Below are positions 42,903-54,650 of a stretch of DNA of 64,000 nt, one piece after another (the stretch's first letter is position 1; each line of letters opens with the position of its first letter). This DNA comes from Microcyclospora pomicola (lineage: Eukaryota; Ascomycota; Dothideomycetes; Capnodiales): NCBI GenBank assembly GCA_002786065.1, contig NHNY01000016.1, forward strand, positions 412,244-476,243, in the 5' to 3' direction. The notes beneath the pieces are model-generated. The model had not been told where the DNA came from. It saw only the letters and a list, made by a program, of their open reading frames with translations, and ran no database searches. A program made the position numbers and the translations under genes.

Positions 42903-44398
42903 ACTGGCGTGCAATGAGGGCGGTATGCTGACCGCTGCGCGACACACGGAGAATGATGTTGTGGACTCGGGTGCCGCAGGTCCCGCAGGTCCAGAATGAT
43001 CATTACATGTTGGTGATGATAATACCGTGGACGAGAGAGTGAAAATATGGGCGTCGGCAGTATCCGATGGGTGATCGGTCAGAAGTCGTGGCAGGCTGGG
43101 CCTGTTTCGGCAGGCCGACCTGCTTGTGCTGGCTACCCCGGCGGTTCACTATTTCTCATCTGGACTTATGTCGGCGTGATTTCTCATCATACCACCAGAC
43201 ATCGTGGGTGCCAAGTCACGTCGAGCAGTATAACGCGCAGGCTATCGGGCAGGAGAATGGAACGACATGCAGCGCCCGAAGCAGCACTCCGAAGACGAGA
43301 GCAGTGTAACCACACCGATCTGCAGGCAGGTCTCAATAGTACAGTCGACAGTGCATGGGCTGGTGCTGCACGACACGCTGCACGCATCGCGGTCCAGCCA
43401 GCCTCCTCATTATAGCATCGCTGCAGGTCGATAAGGTTAGTCGGCGATCTATGCCCACGCGCTGCCGCCGCGCACTGTACGGAGGGATGTACTGGACTCG
43501 GGCCGGATGGACGCTGGCGGGATACGATGGCACACGAAGGATGAACGAGTGAACTAACCTCATTGCAATTGACCCTGGTGATGCCTCCCACACGATGACC
43601 ATGGGCTCAGGTACGCCAGCGTCTGTTGGCGGCCCCTGGGCGTGTTGCATTGTTTGGGGCGGAGCGGAGATGACGGAGGGAAGCTTTCAACGCGAAGAAG
43701 CCGGCGGTCGTCGTACCGTCGTGGCGCATCAGCGATCGCTCGTTATTGGCGGTGGACAAGAGGGCCCGATGCAGCGTCCGCCGGCCAATGAGTCGAGCGG
43801 CACGGTGAGCAGGAGAATGGCGGTGCGTCGGCACTTGGGCGAAAGGATCCTGGTTCGTGGGTCCAGCAAACGTTGACGCCTGGATGCGCGGCGTGGCGAG
43901 GTATATCAGGGCAGTACTATAGCCAGGTATCGAAACAACGGTGTGGACACGCCTACTCGGCCTACTCCAACACCCAGGATCAGACCTGCTCACCTTTCCT
44001 GATCGAAAAAGACCGAGGGAGAACTGCAGGCGGTCGAGGGTGATCTGATTGCCTCGTTTGGACTCGACGCGGCTAATGATGGTGGGCGTTCGGCTAGGGG
44101 GAGGATGGTTTGCTACCTCATCTACCTCTGCCTACCTGTGATATACATCTATATATGCGACATGCCCACCGCTGCTGCTATATAGACTTTGCACAGTTCA
44201 TGCACTTACTACCACTCATTCACTCCTGCACTTCTCCTCACCTCATCGGTGCATGGGCATATCGACATATGAAGGCCACCTGATCCATATAGTGCTCCCC
44301 TCCTGCGTGCAACATCCTCCTCGCGCTGCTCCTGCCATCCGCCTCGACCTCCTCACCACGGCGGAGACTGCTTGTCTCGCGCACTCATCCCGCACAAC
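42903..44398. promoter_or_regulatory. Divergent GPN3 / F-box-like gene intergenic region
   Basis: 1.5 kb. Holds both promoters. Several overlapping GC-rich frames in 43050-43990 on both strands show no family features. Short dispersed TATATA-containing runs occur at 44146-44184, just upstream of the plus-strand gene. Confidence 0.45.
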
Positions 44399-45871
44399 AT
44401 GTCGACCACCACTTCCACGTTGACTTTCACCTCGTGTTGTCATCAATTCGCAGCCAAGCCGACCACCGCCACGACTTGCGCCAATCTGCCCAGCTTCTTC
44501 CCCACCAACAACCACACCAAGTTCTTCCCTCCCACCAGAGTCAGCCAAATGGCGCCCAGCCGAGCACATGCCCGACGCACCGCCCAACCATCATCCCACT
44601 TCACCAAGGCCCTCTCCAGTGAATTGGGTGATGCCGACCTGGGCCTGACGCGCAGGCACAATTCCGGCCGGCCCATGCGGAAACAAGTGCGCCAAGCACC
44701 TGCTGGAGGATCACCGTTCATCGACTCCGCCATCGCCTCGGATGAGTCTGACTTCGACCTGGGCAGTGATGATGAAACCTGCGCGGTGCCACGAAACCGC
44801 AAGAGGAAGCGCACGCCTTCACCGCCGGTGGCGTCCATCGAGCAGCGCTCACCATCACCTGAGTCCGAGCCGGATCGTAACCCATTCTTCGACTCGAACT
44901 CCATGCGACAGAACGGTTATGCGTCGCAAAACGCCACCCAAATCAACATCTCCAACTTGACCATCGTGGTGCCGGCCGGACATGTCGGTCCTGTCACCCT
45001 CCAGATCAACCCGGCCAGCTTTGCTGCTTTCCGCACCGGACCCAGTGGCCAATTACCAACCTTCTACCCCGTCGCCAAAGCCCCCACCCCCGTCAGGTCG
45101 TCAAATGCAGAGCCGAAGAAGCGGACGGGCTTCCTCGATCTGGTAAGTCTATCACATCTGCCTCGTTCCTGTGGTGCAGTCTGCGAGCTGGAACATGATC
45201 TCAACAACACAAATGCTGACATCTCCTAGCCTGCCGAGCTTCGCAACCAGATCTACAGATACACTTTCGTCAGAGAGGACCGTCTGAATTTCGCCACGCC
45301 CAAAGGCTTCTCCCGCAGCTCTGCTCTGCTCCGGACGTGTAAGCAAGTCCACCACGAAGGTGCATCAATCCTGTACAGCGAGAATCGCTTCTACTTCTGC
45401 CGCCGGACGTCCCGCTTCGGCTCGTTCTGGGAGGACGACTGGCGGGAACTCGGATTCCGCAGCGTGCACTCCTTCGTCAAGACCATTGGCCCTGTCAACC
45501 TTGGTCTGCTTCGCCACGTCAGCTTCCAGTTCGAAGATGCGACGCCCTGCCTGAACCCCGAGTCGATGACGCACGACGAGCGTCGTTTCGTCAACGACGA
45601 CGTGCTCATGTCCACGCTGCGCCACCTCGGCGAGCACACCCGCCTCGCCCACTTCGACATGAACTTTCACGGTCGCCGCCGCGTCGAGCGCTCCGACACT
45701 CGCTTCCTCGACTACCTCCAGCGCATCCGGGCTGATGATGTCCAATTCGTCACATACCCCATCGGTCTCGAGACAACCTGGGCGATGGAGTCGAAGCAGG
45801 ACGAGGGTGTCCGTACCATGTTGCTGAAGAACATGGTGCGCAAGACCAAGCTGTACTCGGGGCGGGACTGA
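44399..45871 (+). CDS. F-box-like / LPAELR-domain protein of unknown function
   Basis: Exons 44399..45142 and 45230..45871 with an 87-nt intron. The first ATG is 44399; a more typical start may be 44549 (MAPSRAHARRTAQ), which would drop an unremarkable 50-residue leader. The N-terminal half is disordered with a basic cluster RNRKRKRTPSPP (nuclear-type) and Ser/Pro repeats. The intron sits in the middle of the hallmark FLDL|PAELRNQIYRYTF, which opens the domain, followed by LLRTCKQVHHEGASILYSENRFYF. This is the pattern of the F-box-like/2EXR family expanded in dothideomycetes. The remainder (FRSVHSFVKTIGPVNLGLLRHVSF) is typical of the same proteins. Function is unknown; ubiquitin-ligase adaptor activity is only a possibility. 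Confidence 0.85.
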
Positions 45872-46416
45872 TCACGACATGGAGCCACGAAAGAGTTCCT
45901 TCACGGCCTTGTCTAGCTAGCCTTGCGCTTTTTATTCCCCATCGCATGCCTTCCAGCGTATATCCCCATCTTCCATCCACGTGGATGATTGCTATATTGT
46001 TCGGTTGTCCCAATTTCTTCCATCATCAGAAGCAAGCAAGCACGCAAAGCATATCAACGAGAAGTAACGAACGGCTACGACTAGTTTTCGGTCTTCGGTC
46101 ACCACGACCATGTATGTAAGAGAAATACATTATATTACATTATAGTCTATGTCGCGTGCATATCAGGTACCTCTACATCCACACTCAGAACTATAGACAC
46201 CTACACACCGACATGGAAGAATCAAGAAGAATACCTGTGAAGTACCTCAGCCGTCCACCTCCCTAGCATCGGTAGTCACTCATCACTGTATCTTGCGTGG
46301 ACAACGTGATGGACGTCCATACCTGTAACCTCGCATAAAATGAAAACATCGGCTCATCTCGCCCCATGTCTGATCAACCCACATCTCCCCAGCAAGTCTG
46401 ATCTGTGCCTCATACC

Positions 46417-46432
46417 AAGCAAGCAAGCAAGC
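46417..46432. repeat. Tetranucleotide tandem repeat (AAGC)4
   Basis: Four perfect AAGC units; other AAGCA runs lie near 46031-46040. Confidence 0.85.
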
Positions 46433-47006
46433 GCCATCCCATCATCCCATCCTCTCGCCTGTCTAAGCACACTACATGCAGTAAGTTACCTACAGGTATC
46501 TTACCTGGTGCTTTACATGTCCATGTGCATGTGCATAGCTTGGATCCTCGAGTAAAGAATGGGGAACGACTACCTTACTTGTGCGACGAGCTAGCATACC
46601 TAGGTCGCGTTCCATTTCTCGAAAGAAAAGGTGTTCGGCTCTTGAACACACGAAGGTACGGCATTTCACCTACATGCCTCGAGATCCTGCTATTGGATTA
46701 TGATTCAGGACGAAACGCATATTCCCATAATGTGTTGTACGTATTGAAGCGGTGGTATGTTCATACCTATATGTACAATGTACAGTCCATCGATCTGTAT
46801 TCAGTAAGGTATCTCGATGTGTATTTGTATTTCTATGTTATACCTAGGTAGATTTCTACACAAACCCCCATGTCTTCTCCCTGCAATGCGCAGCTTCTCC
46901 GCCCACCGGCCTTTTTTCGTGGACTTCACAAGGAAGGTGTCATCCCCTTGGACGAAATGTGTGGATGGCGGCGCGGGAAAAGTTCCACGAGCATCTTACC
47001 CGGACC

Positions 47007-47026
47007 ATGTATGTATGTATGTATGT
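47007..47026. repeat. Tetranucleotide tandem repeat (ATGT)5
   Basis: Five perfect ATGT units followed by AT. Confidence 0.9.
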
Positions 47027-47296
47027 ATCTGGAGAGATGTATGGAACGCCGTTCGGAAAAACGCCGGAACGCACAATGCTGCTTTGCTTGATATTCAGCT
47101 TCCCATAGTTCAAGCACATAGCTTCCGGTGTCAGAAGCAAGAAAAGCGATTGGGAGGCCGCCCCATCTCCAAGGCTGTGTCTCTCGTGATAGACATTTTG
47201 GGAAAAAGAAGAATGCTTTCTGATTATAAGTGAGGTACATGATGCGGTGTATGGTAGTTATGCAAGAGGAGAGAAAGGAAAACATAAAGCGCTGGT

Positions 47297-49593
47297 CTAG
47301 TATGCGCGGCCGAAGTCCAGATTCGGCAGGCGCGGCTCCCGTGACGCAGATGGACTGCGAGAGACGCCTCGATGGTGGCCCTCGCCCATGCTGGCGGCGT
47401 CGGAGACGAGGCGTTGCTGGTCGTCGTCGACGTCGTCGTTGCGGAAGCGGTCGGCGCGGGTCAAGCGCGGCGGAGGAGAGACGTCACTTGTCTCTGGCGA
47501 CGAGGGCCGGACGGGGTCGTAGCGGCCTTTGTGGTCGGTGAAGGGTCCCGCGGTTACCAGCGGCGCCTTATACAAGCCGTCACCTGGACGTGACACATTC
47601 TCCATAAGAAGGGAGTTGCGAGCGTCGAGCGGGGTGAGGTTGTCGAAGTCGCGGGCCATCTTCTCGCGCGCCTTACGTTGGCGACGGTGTGGGTTCTCGC
47701 GTACACAGGTGATCAGCGCGTTGACGGCGATCAGGATGGCGAGCACGCCAGTCAGCACGGATTGCACGACGATCAATACAACGCCGGTGATGGTCTTGGT
47801 CGTTTGCGAGATGCCGAGCTCTTCGACGAAGACCAAGATGCAGATGACCGAGAGCACGCGCACGATCTGGATGAAGATGTTGATCCACGTGCCGCTCTTA
47901 CGTTGGTACGGGCGATACCAGAGGAGCACGATGAGGAAGACGCCTTCGACAATCAGCTGGCCACCGGCTTGAATCAGACCGTGCCCGTTGGCACCAGCGA
48001 TGATGGCGCCTCTGGCGAACATGTAGATGATTGTGGGCACGAACAGCCACCAACAGCCCTGCTTGTAGTTCTCGTAGAAGAGATTGTACTTCACCCAGGT
48101 ATCTTTGTCGTCGTAGAGGCGACTGCTGTCACCATCCAGCTGTTTATACGCGTGGGCTTTGGTATAGATGCGCCAGGTAAATCCACCGAGTACGACAGTG
48201 AAAATGCCAAACGTGACGCCAGCGAGAATCTTCGCAGCCCAGGAGTCACCATTGGTGAACTGGTAGACGCAATAGAGGGTCCAAGAGCCGTAAAGCAGCA
48301 GGATCAAGTTCGTCAGCGCCTTGGCCAACCTCCACCAATATCGCTTGCGCCACGACTCCATGGATCGCGGGATGTTGCCGAGCAAAGACCAGGCTTCCAG
48401 AATGACCTTGAGCAAAAGGATGAACACGATGATCACGGCCACCACGCAACACCAGACGAGCAGGACCGTCATGAAAGTGTTGGCACTCGGAATGCTCAAC
48501 TGCTCCACATAGGCCTGGATGCCACTCACATATTTCTGCTCTGTGGTATCCGCGGTGCTTGTCGTGCTGTTGCTCGTGCTGTTGGTGCCATCGACCGTTG
48601 TACCATTGATGACAACTTCCGATCCATCCCGAGCCCAAACGAGTACTGACTCCACAGCACGTTTCAACTTCGAAGCAGACGATGACGAGGTGTTGCTGCT
48701 CTTATCGTATACCAGCGTGACGTTATTTTTGAGGAACTGGTAGTTGTTGTCGGTCAAGTTCCCACCAGTGGCTCTCCGGAAGTTGTCGATCGTGGTCTGT
48801 ACCGAACCCCAAGGCACGAGACCCGTGGAGAATGCGAAGTTGGTTGTGAAACCTTGGTAAACCTTTGGATAGCTCACACTCATCATGCCGTTCAGCGCCA
48901 TCCCTTGGAACCAACCCATGGTCTCTCCGAAGGAAGGCGATGACGAACTCGCGCCAGGATGTGCACCAGCTCCGACAGCCCCTACTGCAGAGAATACCAA
49001 TGCCGCTCCAGCGACTCCTGCGGCAGCATATTTGACAGCAGGCATGTTGGCCAATGACTTCCCATTTCCCACGGTGGATTGAATGCAGGCGATCTCGGTG
49101 CCATTCACCTGGAGCGTCATCTTCGCGAGTCCATCCAGGTCCGGTATGTTGAACGCAATCGAGGGTATTTGTGTAGCGTATTTCTCGGGGACTGTCTGAG
49201 TGCCGGATGATGCGAAGGTCGCAGCCGGGACTGTAAAAAAATATTAGCGCTGCTGCTGGATGAGCCAAGGTAGCAAGACTTGCCTGGACATAAGCTGGTC
49301 ATGTTGTAGTCGCAAGGATCGAATACTTTCGAATACACATCCTGTCCATATGCAGTGATGTCCAGCGTTGCGGTCACATATTGTTCCTGGCTGCTGCTTC
49401 CAGCAACATTGAAGTTCACCACTCGTGTGTTGCGATTGTATGTTGCATCGAGAGCAGTCACCTTGATCGTCGCATTATTCATACATGTGGTATAACCACT
49501 TGTGGTGAGTACATCACCGCCCAGCACGCCGACCGGCAGAGCGCTGAGCAGGACTAGGGTGAGGCATTTGGGTGTGGCCGTGAAAGAGAACAT
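47297..49593 (-). CDS. TRP-like / flavin-carrier (FLC) family membrane protein with ML-like domain
   Basis: Polytopic membrane protein of the fungal TRP/FLC family, implicated in ER FAD transport, calcium handling and wall maintenance in yeasts. Exons 49593..49284 and 49230..47297; 747 aa. A signal peptide is visible (LTLVLLSALPVGVLG). The TRP-N (ML-like) lumenal domain follows with the Cys pair TSGYTTCMNN and FDPCDYN, then LCP|VPAATF and NGTEIACIQS. The TRP domain starts near residue 160 (AAGVAGAALVFSAVGAVG) and has about nine helices, including TVLLVWCCVVAVIIVFILLL, LILLLYGSWTLYCVYQF and VVLIVVQSVLTGVLAILIAV. The C-terminal tail is cytosolic, basic and Ser-rich. The intron 49283..49231 is of the GC-AG type: donor AG|GCAAGT restores LCPVPA, whereas the nearest GT site would destroy the conserved Cys. 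Confidence 0.92.
49231..49283 (-). other. GC-AG intron in the TRP/FLC-like gene
   Basis: 53 nt, donor GCAAGT, acceptor TTTTTTTACAG. Phase 1 joining gives CCA G|TC CCG, i.e. LCPVPA, the expected family sequence. Confidence 0.85.
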
Positions 49594-51568
49594 TATCGAC
49601 TGAGCAGGCTCGAAGCCTCAGATTCTGCGAGAAGCTGCCACGATCCAGCGAAGTCGTATGCCCGGGCAACACTCGTGAGATGGCGATGAGGCCTAGGCCA
49701 TGGGATAAGGTACGAGGGTCAGGCTGGAATATGCAGTCTCGTGGCTATGGGATGGAATTGGTCGCGCTCAGTCTTCTAGATGTGGCTGTGGCAAATGCAT
49801 TGAAATATGAAAAATAAACGACTGCAACGATAGACGAGAAAATGAACAAATTGCTTCAAGGGCTATGATCGCTGTTGAAAATGCAAAGCTGTACAGAAAC
49901 CAGATGCTTGGAGACGAGAGAAGCAAGAGAGTAGAGAGTAATGAACAAGGATGACGACGCGAATGTGCGAGAATAGGGACGAAGAACGTTCGTGCTTCCG
50001 TAGTGGACGATGCACCATCATGCTAGACGTGCAGATCAAAGGCCATGATTTGCCGGAGCAGGGTTCTTACAGGCGGGTCCCCGGGGAGCAGCGCGCAAGA
50101 GACGCTGTCTGGTGCTTTCACAGCCATCTGGCCGCAACTAGGATGCATGGTCGGGAGAGCGAGTGTGTCGACCCGCGCCCGACCGCAGTGTTGGGAGCGC
50201 CTCCAGGATGGGCCAGCGTAGCCAGTCAACAGTATCAGCGTTGAAGTCGCGGGCCCAATTTGGATCTGATGAAAGGGGGTCAACGTTCGTGGTTGGCACG
50301 GCCCTCATATGGCCAACGCAAGTCCGCTAGAGCTGGAGATTCCCGTGCAGGTCACATCGTCCATCTGACCCCAGACTGACCAGTATAGAATTGCTGTATC
50401 GTACGTGTTTGCATGAATACCAATGATGGCCATTGAGCGCCAGTCAGGTCACAATACGTAGGAATAGACATACAGCGAAGTGGCGTCGGTGGATGTGGTG
50501 TCAGCAGTCGTGCGGTGCGTTTCGAAATACGAAGAGCAGTGGCTGCGGGTGCAGCCGCGCATGTGCCTGCACTGCAGACGAGTCCACTCGAAGGCATTCT
50601 TCCAACTAATCCTCCATGGCCACCGTGTTGCACTCGTACCTTATGCCATTCGAACCTTGTTCTTCTGTATTCGTATACGAGAGCAGCGTTCCTCATGACA
50701 GGTGACAGCGACGACTGTTCAATCGTTCAGAGTCGAATTGAAGGAGTGTAGCAGGCTAGCAGCCCGTGATTCGTGGCCCCAAAGATGCAGTGAAGTCACT
50801 GAACCAGGGAGGAAACCCAGGCGAACTGCCAATACAGCATGCGCGATACTCAGCAATTGCAGAGTGTCGAAGTGAACAGATACGGTCCTCACCACATGTG
50901 TTGTATATGATCTCAGTCTGTCACGTTCTTCTTCGAAACATATAAGATTCATCTAGACTCGGTCGTCAGCGTGCGGATGACCGCCGAACATACCGGGTAT
51001 CGCCCCCGCTCCCCCTCTCCTGAAACACGACTGCAGCAGTTTCAAGTTCTAGAATGCAGCACAGCTAATGCAGGCGACCGACCGGACTAGAACACGTAGT
51101 ACCGTTCGCCCTTCGTCTGGCCGTCTCGCAACAATAATAAAATAATGTGATCCGGTCATTGGGCCGCCGCGTCGACAGCTCCCCTCCTCCCACATCCGCA
51201 AGCCCTGAAAATCCAGAACGATGTCTCAGCCCCGGGAGTGGGAAAGGTACTGGTGAGAGATCGATCTTGCACCGCCTGGCTAATAAGCACACTGCACCGC
51301 GACCTATTATTCCTCCAATCGCAGCGTCGTCGTCGTCGTCTTCTTCTCCCCTCTTCCTGTCCATAGCGTCACGTCCCCCCGAAAGAACTCCACCTTGCCC
51401 GGGCTTCCAGGTATCATCGCACGCCAGGTCTTGGATGCCGATGCTTGACCGTGCTGCCACCGCCTGTCTCTGCCGTGACTGCACCTACGCCCGGTGATCC
51501 ACGTGCATCTTCCGCGTTGCCGCCCTCACATCCGCCACCACACCCCCCGTCGACGGACCTCCTCGACC
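49594..51568. promoter_or_regulatory. Divergent TRP-like / metallophosphoesterase intergenic region
   Basis: 1.98 kb holding both promoters. Just upstream of the plus-strand gene it is pyrimidine-rich (51310-51560). No gene or RNA recognised. Confidence 0.45.
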
Positions 51569-52579
51569 ATGCGTCTCTGGGCAATTGCCGACATCCACGT
51601 CTCCTTCAAGAGCAACAAAGAGGAGTTCGCCAAGCTCACGTCCAAGGGCGAAGACGACGGGCTGATTCTGGCCGGCGATGGTGCGTGTCGATCCAGACTT
51701 ATCCCCGCTGCAACCACCCCTGACATGAGCTGATTTCCTCTCGCAGTCGGTGAAACTCTAGCACAGTTGAATGCGGTGTTCGAGATCGCCAAGAAGCAGT
51801 TCAAGCATGTGTTCTGGGTGCCCGGGAACCATGAGTTGTACAGTCCTTCTACAGCTGGCGAGGAGGAGAAACACCTCAAGGGCGAGTCAAAATACATGGC
51901 TTGCGTGATGGCGGCGAAGAAGCATGGGGTGCTTACTCCCGAGGACGACTTCATGACTTGGGTGTATGAGGACCATGAAGGGTTTCAAGTCGCCGCGGTT
52001 ATCTGTCCTGTCTTCACCCTCTACGACTACAGTTTCCGCCCCGCGGACGTGACTCGCGAAAAGGCACTGGAGTGGGCGATGGAGGAAGGCATCCGAGCGA
52101 CTGACGAGAGCCTGCTGCACCCGGATCCGTACGCCACCCGCGATGAATGGTGCCACCGACTGGTCTCTCAGATGGAGACCAAGCTCGACCGTGCAGCCGA
52201 CACAGGCTTGCCCTTGATCCTGATCAACCACTGGCCGCTGCGCGAGGACACCATCTTCATCCCGCGGGTGCCTCGTTTCAGCATCTGGTGCGGCACGAAG
52301 AAGACGCACGACTGGCATAAGAAATACCATGCCAAGGTCGTCGTGACGGGTCATCTCCATGTGCGCCGGACGGACTGGATCGAAGGTGTCCGGTTCGAGG
52401 AGGTCAGTCTCGGCTATCCCAAGCAATGGCAGGAGGCGAAGAACGAGGGCAACGACATCAACTCGCTCTTGCGAGAGATCCTGCCCGGTCCCGCCACGCC
52501 CAAACCGGGCAATGTGCCTAGCACGACGTGGCGACGACTGGGGAGAGGGTGGAGTTTGTCACATGGATCGACTCCGTAG
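51569..52579 (+). CDS. Calcineurin-like metallophosphoesterase
   Basis: Two-metal phosphoesterase, probably cytosolic; substrate unknown. Exons 51569..51680 and 51747..52579; 314 aa. The metal-binding set is complete and in order: D-x-H in AIADIHVS (residues 7-9), GD in ILAGD|VGE, GNHE in VPGNHELYS, His in LILINHWPL and G-H-x-H in VVTGHLHVRRT. The conserved Asp lies on the splice junction, supporting the model. The absence of a signal peptide and the FEEVSLGYPKQW end segment match a conserved fungal/bacterial metallophosphatase group of unknown role. Low-complexity Pro/Lys tail at the C-terminus. Confidence 0.9.
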
Positions 52580-53408
52580 TCACTTAAATTCACTAGTCAT
52601 GGTATAGCATGTTCTTGCAGGGTTGAGTTTTAACCAGCGACACTACAGAATGTTGAAGTGAGTAGAACTGTAGGCCCAGGATCACGAACCATTCTGGATC
52701 CGGATCCATTTTGCTTGAGGAATATAGTCCATACGCTGCTGAGATAGGATTGCACGACGGGCAAGCGAGAACATTGCCACCTATCACCTCCCTGTCTATC
52801 TGCTCAGAACGATGCCTTGCTTAGGACTGGGCCATCCAACTTCCAAATACCATTGATCCCAGATCCTAGGCGAAGCAAGTGGCCGTCCCCATCTATCAAT
52901 TCCCTAGCCATGACTACTTCCTCTCCTACCCCAAGCAAAAGCCGTCAACCAGCAAAACGACCCTCGGTTGACAACATGGACAACGCGAATCGCATGATGA
53001 CTACGTTCTTGTACATACTACCCTCCGGCTATTTGCTCGACATATGCCATAGCCCATTGTAGACGTCGCCTGTAAGTGGTAAAGTGTCGGGTCTGTCGGC
53101 AAATGCAACTCGATGACCTGCCTGTCGGCTCCGTTGCGGGATTGATAATCACTTTGAATCTTTCGATGCGTCAAAAGTATTGTTACCCCACACACGTCAT
53201 GGCCGACTGCCCCACTACTATGTAGATATATATATGGTATAAGGTATAAACATATTTATTGCATAGATGTTTGCGTGAGACGCAACCAAAGGCATTGACG
53301 TCGCAGTAACTCACCTTTGCTATTCTTCCCACACTACGCATCGCCTTCTACGGTAATACCATCGATCACGACCTTGTGTCACCTTCAGCGTCTCCTCTAC
53401 TAGACGCC
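52580..53408. other. Intergenic, metallophosphoesterase to quinone oxidoreductase
   Basis: 829 bp; 3' UTR of one gene and promoter of the next. A TA-rich run (TATATATATGG) at 53226-53236 lies about 170 bp before the next start and could be a TATA element. No gene supported. Confidence 0.45.
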
Positions 53409-54554
53409 ATGGCGACCATGCGCGCAATCGGTGCGTTCCCCATGCTCTCCTTCTCCCAGTCCTGACGGCATATGTCTGACTCTCCCTCCCTCCAACAGAC
53501 ATCAAAGATGGCACCGGACCGATCGAGAACCTCTTCATGAACGACTCCGTCCCAATCCCGACCGTCGACCATGCGAAAGCGCTCGTGAAAGTCAAAGCCT
53601 TCGGGCTGAACCGGATGGACCTGCTGCAGCGCGAGGGCAAATACCCGGTCCCGCCGCAGGGCGGCAAGATCATGGGCGTCGAGTTCAGCGGGACGATCGA
53701 GGAGCTGGGCGGGGACAGCGAGAGCGGGTTCAAGAAAGGCGACGCGGTGTTCGGACTGGCGTACGGCGGCGCGTACGCCGAGTACATCGCCGTCAGCACG
53801 TACATGCTGGTGCACAAGCCGGCAGAGCTGAGCTGGGAGGAGTGCGCGGGCATCCCCGAGACGTGGATCACGGCGCTGCAGGCCATGTACCTGATCGGCG
53901 AGTTCGCGGCCGGCAAGTCGATCCTGTGGCATGCGGGCGCCTCGGCCGTGTCCATTGCGGGCATTCAGCTGAGCGCGGGCAACGGCGCGTCGCAGATATT
54001 CGCGACGACGCGGTCGGATGATAAGTGTGAGTTCTGCGTGAAGCAGCTGGGCGCCACGGCGGCGTATAATGCGACGACGGAGGATTGGGCGGACAGCGTG
54101 CTCAAGGCGACGGACGGCAAGGGCGTCGACATCATCGTCGACTATGTAGGGCCGTCGTACCTGGCGGGCAACCTGCAGGCGGCAGCGAGGGACGCGCGGA
54201 TCGTGAACCTGGCGACGCTGGGCGGCGTCCATGTCCCCGAAGGTCAGCAGCCGAACTTCGCCATGTTCGTCGCCAAGCGGCTGCGGTATGAGGGGAGCAG
54301 TCTGCGGAGCAGAGACGAGCAGTACCAGGGCAAGCTGCGAGATCAGATGGTCGAGCATGCGCTGGAGGGCTTCAAGAAGGGCGAGTACAAGGTGTACATC
54401 GAAAAGGTGTTTCCGTGGGAGAAGATCCAGGATGCGCATCGGCTCATGGAGTCGAATAAGGTAGGTTGTTGTTCATCCACGGGGAGCGTACTACAACGGT
54501 TGTCACTAACATCCGACACAGACCAAAGGAAAGCTCATATGTGTCATCGAGTAG
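53409..54554 (+). CDS. NADPH:quinone oxidoreductase (zeta-crystallin/PIG3-type MDR)
   Basis: Zinc-free medium-chain reductase that reduces quinones or enals with NADPH. Exons 53409..53430 (22 nt, MATMRAI), 53499..54460 and 54522..54554; 338 aa. The last exon adds TKGKLICVIE. GroES-like fold at about 5-125: VKVKAFGLNRMDLLQREGKY, GVEFSGTIEELG, GDAVFGLAYGGAYAEY. The Rossmann fold follows with GASAVSIAGIQLS (dinucleotide loop of the GASGVG type) and VDIIVDYVGPSYLAGNL. No catalytic zinc ligands (no GHE). The C-terminus has the family element KVFPWEKIQDAHRLMESNK. The gene is strikingly GC-rich in third positions, giving an artefactual antisense open frame. No signal peptide is visible. Confidence 0.93.
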
Positions 54555-54650
54555 ATCTAGCCGTCTGCACGATTCAGGAAACAGAAGTGCCAAAAGCGTT
54601 GTCATGTCGGTGGTACCATCAATCTATCTACTGCACTCGCTTCTTTCTAC

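Larger units (their letters stand above)
45872..47296. other. Convergent intergenic region with tetranucleotide repeats
   Basis: 1.43 kb between converging genes. Contains (AAGC)4 at 46417..46432 and (ATGT)5 at 47007..47026. Frames in this stretch are short and low-complexity; no gene supported. Confidence 0.5.

Noticed and set aside
45365-45745. Antisense frame of 126 codons within the F-box-like gene
   Set aside because: Overlaps the conserved LPAELR-domain exon and has no recognisable motif.
47678-48649. 323-codon plus-strand frame opposite the TRP/FLC-like gene
   Set aside because: Antisense shadow of a clearly coding multi-helix protein; Asp/His/Glu-rich composition follows from reverse-complemented hydrophobic codons.
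53366-54439. 357-codon minus-strand frame opposite the quinone oxidoreductase
   Set aside because: Shadow caused by high GC3 of the real gene; it crosses the gene's own intron without change.
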